Source: CAZSSM01 sp964609385 (GTDB lineage Bacteria; Planctomycetota; Planctomycetia; Isosphaerales; Isosphaeraceae). Taken from it: DNA of 64,000 nucleotides. A program made the translations under genes and the position numbers. Position 1 is the stretch's first letter, and every line of letters begins with the position of its first letter. The notes below the pieces were generated by a model. It had not been told where the DNA came from. It saw only the letters and a program-made list of their open reading frames with translations, and made no database searches. Positions 46,655 through 55,171 of the stretch are shown here, one piece after another. The stretch spans positions 1 to 64,000 of the forward strand of contig CAZSSM010000026.1 of NCBI GenBank assembly GCA_964609385.1, written 5' to 3'.

Positions 46655-47305
46655 TCAACGATCCCGGGTCGTCTTTGAGATGTGCAGCATGCCAACCAGG
46701 GCGACGAGACCGGTCGCCATGAGGCCCAGCGTGCTGGGCTCCGGGATGACTTCGAAGTTGAAGCGGATTTCGACAGTCGCGATGTTGATTGGATTGGTTT
46801 CGCCGAAGTGCGTGAAATCGGCGGCGAAGGAGGTGACGTCGCCCGAAGTGTCATAGGTGACCGATAGGATCTCGAAGGAGCCGCTCGCCATGTTGTCCAG
46901 GCGGCCGGTGCTGCTGAATGAAAGGCCGGGACGGTCGGAATCCTGGAAGGGCCATCGCTGGAAGTCGTTGTAGATCCCCGGTGTCAGCTCGGCATCAAAG
47001 GGGGCGGCGAAGTCCAGCCCCCAGTCGGTGATCGTCGTGCCTGGCAGGGCGGGTCCGGTGATGGAAAACCCGATCCCATTGTCGAAGTTGCGACTCGGCG
47101 TGAAGTTCCAACCGTCCTCGGGAGTGACCGTGTAGTCCTGTAACCCACGCGCCACCCAGCTCGTCGGAGAGCTGTCGACAATGGTCAGACGAGTGACCGG
47201 GGCACCTTGCGTGGATGTCCAAGAACACAAGGCCAGAGCCATGGCGGCGATCATTCGAATCCATGCTGTCTTCAACGTCAACCTCGCAGTCGGGAGCGCC
47301 TCCAT
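46655..47305 (-). CDS. PEP-CTERM exosortase-sorted secreted protein
   Basis: 216 residues from the ATG at 47305; the open frame extends to 47557 but the signal peptide begins at MEALPTARLTLKTAW, with the hydrophobic MIAAMALALCSW following. The C-terminus is a textbook PEP-CTERM tripartite signal: VIPEPSTLG, the hydrophobic LMATGLVALVGMLHI, and basic SKTTRDR. Exosortase is expected to cut here for surface or exopolysaccharide attachment. The body (NFTPSRNFDNGIGFSITGPALPG, FDAELTPGIYNDFQRWPFQ) is a beta-rich domain of unknown role. No exosortase gene is in the window. Confidence 0.8.
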   Translation of the reverse strand: MEALPTARLTLKTAWIRMIAAMALALCSWTSTQGAPVTRLTIVDSSPTSWVARGLQDYTVTPEDGWNFTPSRNFDNGIGFSITGPALPGTTITDWGLDFAAPFDAELTPGIYNDFQRWPFQDSDRPGLSFSSTGRLDNMASGSFEILSVTYDTSGDVTSFAADFTHFGETNPINIATVEIRFNFEVIPEPSTLGLMATGLVALVGMLHISKTTRDR

Positions 47306-47724
47306 CCCCCGGCTACGAACGGGATACGATGTCCCGGTCGATAGACGAATCGGGATGGACTCTTGAAGTGAAGTAAGACACAGAGATTCCGAAAATAACG
47401 CAAACGTTATCAAAGACGTAGGGGCGTCGTGAATTTTCAACGTTGAAGCTTGGGACGAGGGAGAGTCGACCCTGAGGATACTGCGGGTCGACGTCAGTCG
47501 ATTATCGATCCGACCAGACCGAGATCCCGATCGCCCCGAACGATGACGAGGAGTCACCGATTCGATGATCCCCGCAAAATAAGCTCGCTCTCGTTAGAGG
47601 ATGGTCGGGAAACGATCCGTCGGTCTAGGCCTAATCCCCGATCGTCACGGACGCGAACGGCCCGGCCTGATCCGATGGTCGGGCTGGGCGCTCTTGGCTC
47701 GGAGTTCGTCCCACTCAACAAATG
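47306..47724. other. Intergenic region between the EF-G-like gene end and the PEP-CTERM gene start
   Basis: 419 bases; no gene or clear structure seen. The plus-strand frame at 47450-47773 is not supported by composition. Confidence 0.4.
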
Positions 47725-49785
47725 TCAGGAGACAGCCTCGGTCGTCTTGCTGGCTTCGATAAGCGACTGCTGAAGGTGGGCCGGCACGGGCTCGTACTGG
47801 TGGAAGGTCAAGGAGAAGGTCCCCTGCCCGCCGGTCATGCCCTTCAGATCGGCCGCATAGCGCATCATTTCGCTGAGCGGGACCGTGGCGGTCAATCGCT
47901 GCTGATCGCTGCCCAAGGCGTCCATCCCGGTGACGTGCCCGCGTCGCGAGGCGAGATCGCCGGAGACATCGCCCAACGCGCTGGCCGGCACGACGACCTC
48001 GGCCTCCACGATCGGTTCCAGCAAGGTCGGCTGTGCCGTCTCGAAGGCGATCTTCAGCGCGTGTGCCCCGGCCACCTTGAAGGCCTGCTCGGAGCTGTCG
48101 ACCGGGTGAAAGCTGCCGAAGAAGACCTCGACTTCGATGTCGACGATCGGGAAGCCGGCGATGATCCCACGGGCCATCTGCTCGCGCACGCCCTTCTCGA
48201 TGGCCGGGATGTACTGGCCGGGGATGACGCCCCCCTTGGTCGTGTCGAGGAACCGGAAACCTTCACCGCGTTCCAGGGGCCGGACTTTGAGCTGGACGTC
48301 GGCGAACTGTCCGCGACCGCCGGTCTGCTTCTTGTGCCGGTACTTCGCCTCGGCCTCGCCCCGAATCGTTTCCCGATAGGGGACATGAGGCACGTGGGTG
48401 TCGACCTCCAACTTGTACCGGTCCTTCAGTCGGTGCTCGATGACGTCCAGGTGCAGGTCGCTCATGCCCGAGATGACCAGCTCATGGGTCTGCTCGTCGC
48501 GGTTGATGGCGAAGGTGGGGTCCTCCTCGGCGATCTTGGCGAGGCTGGCGTTGATCCGGGGCTCGTCCTTGCGGGCGCGTGGGACCACGGCGCGTGGGAC
48601 CATCGGGGTCGGGTAGTGGATCGGTTCGAGGACGGTGTGGTCGGCATCGGCGACGCCGTTGCGGACGCTGACCGTATCGGAGATGTGGAGGTCGTCGAAC
48701 TTGGCGATGGCGACGATGTCGCCGGCGGTCGCTTCCTCGATCTCGGTGTGTCCCCCGGCGTGGAGGCGATACAGGTGGCCTGGCTTGGCGGTCTTGCCGG
48801 TCCGCATGTTGATGAAGGTCGACTCTTTGGTGATCGTCCCGGAGTGGACGCGGAGCACGCTCAGCTTGCCCATGAACAGGTCGTTGGTCGTCTTGAAGAC
48901 TTGCGCGACGACTTCGCCGTCCTCGGTCGGCAGGATCTCGATGTCTTCGGCGCCCCGATGTCCGTGGCGATGCAACTCGGAGGGATCGAGACCGCAGGAG
49001 GCGATCAGGTCAAGCAATTCGCTCAGGCCCAGGTTTTTGCGGGTGCAGGTGCAGACGATGGGCACCAGCGCGCCGGCGGCGATCGCGTCGTGGGCCAGCG
49101 TGCGGAGTTGCTCTGGCGACGGTTCCTCCCCTTCGAGGTAGCGTTCCATCGCCTCATCGTCGGTTTCGATGATCGCCTCGACGACCATCTGTCGCGCCAC
49201 GTCGTGGGCGATCGGCAACAGCTCGGTAGGCACCTCGGCCTGCGGGACGAACAGGTCGTCGATCCCTTGGAAGGTCGTCCCCTGCCCGACCGGCAGGTTG
49301 AACGGGACGCAGTGCTCGCCGAACTCCTGGCGGATCCCCTCCAGGAGCGCCGCGTAGTCGACGTTTTCGGCGTCGAGCTTGGTCAGGGCGATGAATCGGC
49401 CGAGGCCCAGTCGGGTCGCCTCCTCATAGATGCGCCGGGTGTTGGCCTCGATGCCGGACGGAGCGGCGATCGAGATGATGACGTTTTCCACGGCGGCCAT
49501 CGCGCCCAGGGCCTGGCCGATGAAGTCGGGATAGCCCGGGGTATCGATCAGGTGGAAGGCTTTGCCACCGTGGGTCAGGTAGAGCGTGTGGCTGTCGATG
49601 GAGAAGTGGCGTCGACGCTCCTCCGGGTCGACGTCGGATCGGCTCGTCCCCTCGTCGACCGAGCCGGCCTGCGTCGCGGATCCGGTGGCCACCATGAGCG
49701 CATCGGCCAAGCTGGTTTTGCCCGAGGCGCCGTGGCCGGCCAGCACAACGGTCCGGATATCATCGATGTGGTAGGTGACGGTCAT
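47725..49785 (-). CDS. EF-G-like translational GTPase (EF-G2 subfamily)
   Basis: 686 residues, all five EF-G domains recognisable. G1 is GHGASGKT at 17-24, G3 DTPGYPDF at 81-88, and G4 TKLD at 135-138 instead of the usual NKxD; the switch I stretch reads ERRRHFSIDSHTLYL where main EF-G has ERGITI. Domain IV contains QTGGRGQFADVQL and domain V ISEMMRYAADLKGMT-like SEMMRYAADLKGMTGGQGTF. These deviations place it with EF-G2-type paralogues, whose role in translation is unsettled, rather than the main translocase FusA. GGGAGA lies about eight bases before the ATG. Confidence 0.88.
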   Translation of the reverse strand: MTVTYHIDDIRTVVLAGHGASGKTSLADALMVATGSATQAGSVDEGTSRSDVDPEERRRHFSIDSHTLYLTHGGKAFHLIDTPGYPDFIGQALGAMAAVENVIISIAAPSGIEANTRRIYEEATRLGLGRFIALTKLDAENVDYAALLEGIRQEFGEHCVPFNLPVGQGTTFQGIDDLFVPQAEVPTELLPIAHDVARQMVVEAIIETDDEAMERYLEGEEPSPEQLRTLAHDAIAAGALVPIVCTCTRKNLGLSELLDLIASCGLDPSELHRHGHRGAEDIEILPTEDGEVVAQVFKTTNDLFMGKLSVLRVHSGTITKESTFINMRTGKTAKPGHLYRLHAGGHTEIEEATAGDIVAIAKFDDLHISDTVSVRNGVADADHTVLEPIHYPTPMVPRAVVPRARKDEPRINASLAKIAEEDPTFAINRDEQTHELVISGMSDLHLDVIEHRLKDRYKLEVDTHVPHVPYRETIRGEAEAKYRHKKQTGGRGQFADVQLKVRPLERGEGFRFLDTTKGGVIPGQYIPAIEKGVREQMARGIIAGFPIVDIEVEVFFGSFHPVDSSEQAFKVAGAHALKIAFETAQPTLLEPIVEAEVVVPASALGDVSGDLASRRGHVTGMDALGSDQQRLTATVPLSEMMRYAADLKGMTGGQGTFSLTFHQYEPVPAHLQQSLIEASKTTEAVS

Positions 49786-50721
49786 GGGAATTCTCCCGTT
49801 CCGGTTGGATCGGATCGGGCAGAGTCCCCGCGCATGATCCTCGGGGGATGCCCGTCTCGCGATTCCGTTTGGGGTCAGGCGCCCGGCGATAAGGGTCGGC
49901 GCCGTCCTCGGTCAAATGAGTTCGAGCCCAGATGGCTCGGTCAAAGGGGCCGAGGTCGCGTCTCCTGCGATCGCGCGGGCCTCTCAACAACGCAGACCGG
50001 CCCTCTGTTTCGGGCGCGGTGACAACAATCCCAGAATGCCAGGCAACTCGACCAAGGCTTCGACGGATACGCAGGGTGATCCGTGCGATCCGTCGCGTCC
50101 GGTCCTCTTCCGGCTCAGGTTCTTTGGGTGGCCCACCACATTCGGAGCGACCCCCCGTGAGTGTTGATGGGTGGGCGAACGAACACCTCGTCGGCGGCCA
50201 GGTTTGATCCCTCCCGCGTTCTATGCGGACGAAGTCGGCTGGAGGTCACATCGGCCAGCGGACCGACTCCAATTGCCGACGTGCTCGTCTCAGAGGCCCT
50301 CTCCGGTTCTGCATTCGAAAGCCGGCAAACCAATCCCGGGGAAAACCCTCGCTTTGGGATGGGCCTCTAAGGGAAAAGGACGCGGACTGCTCATCAGATC
50401 GCACACATCGACCCGACACAACAACTTCACTCTACGCCCCTTTTTCGGGGTCAACAAGCCTGCTCTCCCGAGGGAACGTCCGAGGATTTCCAAGGATTTG
50501 GGTGTCGGATCCGGGGAAGGCTTGAGAGCGGTGCAACGACCTGCGCATCGAGACCTGACGCCCATCCGCAGTTTCCGGCTCGAAGCAATTGATCCCACTC
50601 CAATAGTTGTGGTAAATCTAGTTTGTTATGTAGTTGTAATGCAAATTTTGCACTTACTATAATCCAAGTGTTAATAGTAATATTCGGCGGCGGTTTTTCT
50701 CAAGGTTGCATTTTGGGTTTG
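49786..50721. other. Long intergenic region upstream of the EF-G-like gene
   Basis: 936 bases without a recognisable gene. Plus-strand frames at 50171-50662 and 50223-50525 lack ribosome sites and similarity. An AT-rich stretch lies at about 50605-50700, next to the 3' end of the lipase gene. I looked for tRNA, SRP RNA and tmRNA hallmarks and found none. Confidence 0.4.
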
Positions 50722-51930
50722 TCAGTCACCGATGTCTTCTAAAGACGGGTTGATCATAGGAGCGTCCTCGAGCGACATGAGACCTCGATACGGCTGCGCG
50801 GTCTCCAGGCGTTCGCGGACGGCGGTGACGTAGAGGTCAGCGATGTGGTTGGGCATGATGTCCCCGAAATTGGCCAGGAACGTCCAGGATTGGCCCACGT
50901 GAACGAACCCTCCACCCATCTGCGAGGGTGGAAGTGAGGGCACAACGTCGGCAATATTGGCGATCCGGTAAGCGTTGGGCACCAGACGGCGGAATGACTT
51001 GGCGAACGCGGCGTCGCCCACTCGGGGGCCGGCGAACGCGTAGAGCCGGATCTGGTCACGGATCGCGGGAACGCGGATGGCGAGTTCCATCGCGACGACC
51101 GTCGCGATTGCTGCCCCGAGGCTATGTCCGGTGATGTAAAGCGGCTTGGACGGGTCGAGGTCCCGGGCGATCTCCACCGGATTGGGGCGCAGCGAGAACG
51201 GGGTCTCTCCGGAGACGATCGAGAGGAATCCGAGGTGGACCTTGCCGAGCCCTTCCCGGGATGCGTCCCGAGGATACCGACGCTGGGTGCTCCGGAGGTT
51301 GTTGATCCATTCGGCCTTGGTCTGGGTGCCTCGGAAGACCAAGAGGTAGTCGCGATCGGTCTCGATCAGGTAACCGAAGAAGACGGTCTGACGATAGCGC
51401 CGCCCGACGATGTTGGGGATCGTCTCCTGAAGGGCGCGACGGAGGGAGTTCGACCGATCGGGGAGCCGATTGCCCACGCCGCCGGGCACGGGCTCAACCA
51501 TCTGGAAGTACTGCTCGAAGGACTCTTGGTCGGCGCGGAAGGAGACGAGCTGAGTCGAGCCGGAGAAGAAGCGATCGTAGTTCTCCAGCGCCGCGAGGTC
51601 GCCGTCGTAATCGGGGAACTTGCGGCCGGTGCGGAACTGGGTAACGGCAAGCCGGCAGGCGCGGATGAGCCGCAACGAAGTCTCGCGGTTGTAGGGCACG
51701 GGTGGGGGCACCGGTGGAGCCCCCGTATCGTTGAGCATCGCGCGGAGCTCTTCACGCCAGGTGACCTCGGACGAATAGGCAGCTGACAGGGCGCTTGAGT
51801 AGCGGGTGAGGGGGCCGGCCGCTTCGAGGCCGGCGACCCGTTGGCGATGGCGGAGATGCTCCCAGTAGCTCCCCGCGGCCAGCGTGACGAGTAGCGTCAC
51901 CAAGATCAGACGACCTTGCAAATGGTTCAT
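50722..51930 (-). CDS. Membrane-anchored class 3 lipase
   Basis: 402 residues from ATG 51930, behind GAGGGAG; the frame is open 101 codons further but overlaps the previous gene. Residues 6-22 are an N-terminal membrane anchor or signal. The alpha/beta-hydrolase core has the lipase-3 oxyanion region YLLVFRGTQTKAEWINNL, the nucleophile Ser270 in YITGHSLGAAIATV, Asp328 in NIADVVPSLPP and His344 in GFVHVG. It probably hydrolyses acylglycerols at the membrane or outside. The start codon overlaps the stop of the upstream membrane-protein gene (ATGA), so the two are cotranscribed. Confidence 0.88.
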   Translation of the reverse strand: MNHLQGRLILVTLLVTLAAGSYWEHLRHRQRVAGLEAAGPLTRYSSALSAAYSSEVTWREELRAMLNDTGAPPVPPPVPYNRETSLRLIRACRLAVTQFRTGRKFPDYDGDLAALENYDRFFSGSTQLVSFRADQESFEQYFQMVEPVPGGVGNRLPDRSNSLRRALQETIPNIVGRRYRQTVFFGYLIETDRDYLLVFRGTQTKAEWINNLRSTQRRYPRDASREGLGKVHLGFLSIVSGETPFSLRPNPVEIARDLDPSKPLYITGHSLGAAIATVVAMELAIRVPAIRDQIRLYAFAGPRVGDAAFAKSFRRLVPNAYRIANIADVVPSLPPSQMGGGFVHVGQSWTFLANFGDIMPNHIADLYVTAVRERLETAQPYRGLMSLEDAPMINPSLEDIGD

Positions 51931-52511
51931 CGTTTCACTCCCTCGGTCTGAGGCGATGGGATATCCCCCACGGTCGGCTGGGTTCTCGGGGCCTGGGTTG
52001 AACCGCGACGCGACGTCCGACGACCGCTCAGATAGTAATCGTTGACGGTTCGTCCGAAGGCCAACGTCGTCACGAACGCCGCGGCGACACGCCCCGCGCA
52101 TCGGAACGGGGGTACGAACAGACTGATCGAGTATCCGACGACCCAGGCTGTCACATATAGGAAGATGGCCCCGAGGATCCCCAAGACCAGCATCAGGCGA
52201 GCCAATGCGGTCTGGCCTTTCGGGAATCCCCATTCCGCACCGATCCTCCAGGCCAGCACACCATTGAGGATCACCAGGGCCGCGAGCTGGGCCTCGGCCA
52301 CTCCGGGGAAGGCCGGCGGCGTGGTGAGGATTCCCATCACCATCGCGTACTTCAGCATCAGGCTGTGGGTCCTCTCGTTGAGACGGAAGATCTCCTGGAC
52401 CACCCTCTCACGGACCGCCGCAGTCGTCTCTCGGTCGCGGTGATCGGTCTTTGCTCCGGAAGCGATATTTTTATTCAACCAAAACCTCCTGAGTTTCTTG
52501 ATTTTGAGCAT
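51927..52511 (-). CDS. Small membrane protein translated together with the lipase
   Basis: 194 residues. The N-terminal ~50 are basic and helical, followed by three hydrophobic stretches (LMLKYAMVMGILTTPPAF, LAALVILNGVLAWRIG, LMLVLGILGAIFLYVTAWVVGYSISLFV) and another short one (VAAAFVTTLAFG). The tail is disordered. I do not recognise the family. The last codon overlaps the lipase start in an ATGA arrangement. It could be a partner or membrane scaffold for the lipase, by context only. Confidence 0.65.
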   Translation of the reverse strand: MLKIKKLRRFWLNKNIASGAKTDHRDRETTAAVRERVVQEIFRLNERTHSLMLKYAMVMGILTTPPAFPGVAEAQLAALVILNGVLAWRIGAEWGFPKGQTALARLMLVLGILGAIFLYVTAWVVGYSISLFVPPFRCAGRVAAAFVTTLAFGRTVNDYYLSGRRTSRRGSTQAPRTQPTVGDIPSPQTEGVKR

Positions 52512-52610
52512 TTATAAAACACAAATAATATTAGCTTGTTGGTACTTCGAATCTTCTTCGAAAGTTGTTTTCGATGATTGATAGAAGGGGCAACAGGCGT
52601 TCTGTGATAA

Positions 52611-52967
52611 TCAACTTTCCTTTGTCCGGTAACCGATCGATGTCAGGATCTCTGCGATTTTGGGGACGTGGTCGCCTTGGATCTCGATTCGACCGTCGTC
52701 CTTGACGGTGCCGCCGACACCGCAGGCAGTCTTGAGCTGGGCGGCGAGGGCGGGCAAGTCGTTGCCGTGGGGGTCGAGGTTGCTGACGACGGTCACCTTT
52801 TTGCCGCGCGGACGCTTCTCGACCCGGATCTTCGCCGTCTGCTTCGACGGGTCGATCCGGACCGGCTCGACCGGTTCGGGCGGACAATCGCACTCCGACT
52901 CCAGTTTGTCGCAACGTTCACAGGTCGGAGGACGGTCGAATGGGGTCCCGGCGAAGAGACGCGTCAT
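52611..52967 (-). CDS. yciH: SUI1/eIF1-like translation initiation factor (YciH family)
   Basis: 118 residues. The SUI1 fold covers residues about 45-118: KIRVEKRPRGKKVTVVSNLDPHGNDLPALAAQLKTACGVGGTVKDDGRIEIQGDH followed by KIAEILTSIGY, with the conserved CGVGGTVKD loop. The N-terminus carries a cysteine cluster, CERCDKLESECDC (Cys17, 20, 27 and 29), a possible zinc knuckle not present in E. coli YciH. Bacterial members can influence start-codon choice; their normal role is unclear. Confidence 0.9.
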   Translation of the reverse strand: MTRLFAGTPFDRPPTCERCDKLESECDCPPEPVEPVRIDPSKQTAKIRVEKRPRGKKVTVVSNLDPHGNDLPALAAQLKTACGVGGTVKDDGRIEIQGDHVPKIAEILTSIGYRTKES

Positions 52968-53048
52968 GAGCGGTAGATACCTTGGTCAAGCGAAGTGATT
53001 CGGTGGAAAGAAAAATGTGTGATTTGTTGGGAATTGAGGGATCTCGAC

Positions 53049-53525
53049 TCAAGGTGATTGGTTCACGATGAGGTCGATGCCGAGGATCGGCAAGCCGACC
53101 AAGAACGTGGTGAGCATCGCCGAGGCCAAAGCCTGTCCGGGTCCGCGCAACGAATCGAACGTGCGACCGAGCCCCCAGGGGATCGCCGGGGCCAGCAGTC
53201 CGATCAGGATGGCCAGGGTGCGCAGCGGCCCGAATTCCCGGTTGAACAGGACGGCCAGCAGCGGCAGCGCGCCCAGGACGATTCCCGAGCCGATCGGGAC
53301 GAACCGGGCAGCGGTCGTCCTGGATCGCGCGGATCGCTCGTGGGATCGGGGCTCGCCTCGAGGTCCGAGGAAGGCGACGGCTGTCGGGACGACGAACGTA
53401 GCCAGGAAGAGCAGGAGCAGCCGCTCGCTGAGGCTGTCGGAGGCCAATCCTAACCCGAGAAGGGTTGCCAGATCGAGCGCGGTCAGAAAACCCAGCATTG
53501 TTTGAATGATCAAAGGGCGATTCAT
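53049..53525 (-). CDS. Hypothetical four-helix membrane protein
   Basis: 158 residues with four hydrophobic segments (LGFLTALDLATLLGLGLA, LLLLFLATFVVPTAVAFL, FVPIGSGIVLGALPLLAVLF, LASAMLTTFLVGLPILGIDLIV) and a charged loop (PRGEPRSHERSARSRTT). No family recognised and no functional motif seen. It stands between the SUI1 gene and the divergent signalling operon starting at 53759. Confidence 0.6.
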   Translation of the reverse strand: MNRPLIIQTMLGFLTALDLATLLGLGLASDSLSERLLLLFLATFVVPTAVAFLGPRGEPRSHERSARSRTTAARFVPIGSGIVLGALPLLAVLFNREFGPLRTLAILIGLLAPAIPWGLGRTFDSLRGPGQALASAMLTTFLVGLPILGIDLIVNQSP

Positions 53526-53758
53526 GATGAGGCGGTAGGCCGTCCGGAGGCGTGGCGGTCGATCCGGTTTGGGTGGCCGTCGGTCGTCGAGTCATCGCGA
53601 GTCGAGGCGCCGATCGGGGAATCGTTGCAGGGTATCAGACCGGTCGGAGGGCGGCCAAGGGCCTCGGGTCGGTTGCCCGTGTTGCGGTCCCACGACGGGT
53701 TCGGGGCGTGATCTAGATTGAGGAAAGACCGATCGTCCACGTTGAGAGGGAGACACCG

Positions 53759-55156
53759 ATGGTCGTGGAGTCTCGACCGCCGCAATCGAATCTCGAGACG
53801 CCGACGCCCGAAGAGTTGGCGAGCTGGACCGATGCCGACGTGGATCAGGATCCGCGCGGAGTCGATTGGGGCCGATTTTGGCAGTGCGATTCCCGGGCGA
53901 TCCAAAACAGCGTCCGGATCGCCTTCCTGATGGCCAACCTGTTCCTCGTCGGCTTCTTCGCCTGGCATCTCCGGCAACAACCCGGGTCGATCCGGGTGGG
54001 GATTCTGACCTCGACGTCGGGTCCGACGGCCGAGGAAGACACGCTGATCTCCTCCTCGACGCTGGCGGCGATCGCGGCCTTGAATGATCGGGGCGGGATC
54101 CTGGGACGTCGGCTCGAGCCGATCGTGGCCGACTGCGGTGGAGACCCGGGCGTCTTTGCCCATGAGGCGCGACGACTGGTTGAAGAGGAGCGGGTTTCGG
54201 TCCTCTTCGGCGGCTGGTCGACGTCCTGTCGTGCGGCGATTGGCTCGGTGATCGCGGAGACCGACCACCTAACGATCCAAGTGGCGCCGACGGAGGACTG
54301 GGACGAGTCGTTGCCGGGTGTGATCGGTTTAGGCGGTGTCCCGAACCAACGAATCGGACCCGCAACGCGTTGGTGTTTGGAACGGTTCGGCCCAAGCTTG
54401 CTCGTGCTGAGTTCGGGAGACGAACGGGGTCGGCAGGCCTCAACCCTGGCGCGGGCGCGAGTCCAGATCGCCGGGGATCGCCTGGTCGTCCTGGGCTCGG
54501 AGCGCGATCCGGCCTCGGGGGACGAGGCTTATCACCAGGCGCTCCGCGATGCGTTGGCGACCCAACAGCCCGACGCGATCTTCTGCGTGGCGCGTGGTCG
54601 TGCGCGTCGGGGCTGGGAATCGGCCTGGATGTCGACGGCCGAGCAAACACGTCCGCCCGCCCTCTGGTTGGCCACGGAGGAGCGGCGTGTCCCGGTCACC
54701 GAGACTGACGCGGCCGGGCAGATCTGGGTCGGTAGCGATTTGACCCGCGTCGATGTGATCGGGACCGTCGAGGTCGGGCTCCGGCTCTGGGCTTCGGCGG
54801 TGGTCGAGGCGGGGACCGATCGGCCCGACGCGGTCCGTCAGGTGATCGTGCGTCAGGTGGTCACCGACGAACAGGGGAGTTGGCGGATCGACCCGTCGAC
54901 GCGGCAGGCCTGGCGTCGGCTTCGGATCGTGCGACTGGACGGGAACGGCGGCACTGAAGCGATCGGACCGTCGTCTCCACTGATCCGTCCCGAGCCCGTC
55001 CCACTGATCGGAGGGCTTCCCCGAGCATGGACCCGGCTCGGCAATCCGATCCCAATAACGACGGCCCGGACGTTCCGGGCGAACGACGGCGACCGATCCG
55101 GGGATCCGGTCCGCGTCGATTTCGCGCATGAAGCAACGGCGATCCCCCGAGACTGA
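53759..55156 (+). CDS. Membrane-anchored periplasmic binding protein (branched-chain amino acid/urea-amide type)
   Basis: 465 residues. A single membrane segment at about 55-71 follows a 50-residue cytoplasmic start, so this is anchored rather than free. The rest has the type I periplasmic-binding fold: VGILTSTSGPTAEEDTLISSSTLAAIAALNDRGGILGRRLEPIVAD, then VSVLFGGWSTSCRAAIGSVIAETDHLTIQV and GLGGVPNQRIGPATRW, closest to urea/short-amide receptors (UrtA, AmiC, FmdD). No ABC transporter is nearby. The next gene begins 15 bases later and encodes a sensor kinase, so this is more likely a sensory receptor than a transport component. Confidence 0.75.
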   Translation: MVVESRPPQSNLETPTPEELASWTDADVDQDPRGVDWGRFWQCDSRAIQNSVRIAFLMANLFLVGFFAWHLRQQPGSIRVGILTSTSGPTAEEDTLISSSTLAAIAALNDRGGILGRRLEPIVADCGGDPGVFAHEARRLVEEERVSVLFGGWSTSCRAAIGSVIAETDHLTIQVAPTEDWDESLPGVIGLGGVPNQRIGPATRWCLERFGPSLLVLSSGDERGRQASTLARARVQIAGDRLVVLGSERDPASGDEAYHQALRDALATQQPDAIFCVARGRARRGWESAWMSTAEQTRPPALWLATEERRVPVTETDAAGQIWVGSDLTRVDVIGTVEVGLRLWASAVVEAGTDRPDAVRQVIVRQVVTDEQGSWRIDPSTRQAWRRLRIVRLDGNGGTEAIGPSSPLIRPEPVPLIGGLPRAWTRLGNPIPITTARTFRANDGDRSGDPVRVDFAHEATAIPRD

Positions 55157-55171
55157 CGAGGCCGCGCGATC

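Noticed and set aside
49900..49960. GTTCGAGCC resembling a tRNA T-arm
   Set aside because: No acceptor stem, anticodon arm or D arm can be formed around it.
47722..50022. 766-codon plus-strand frame covering the EF-G-like gene
   Set aside because: Lies antisense to a gene with all EF-G motifs; composition is a mirror of that gene and no fold is recognisable.
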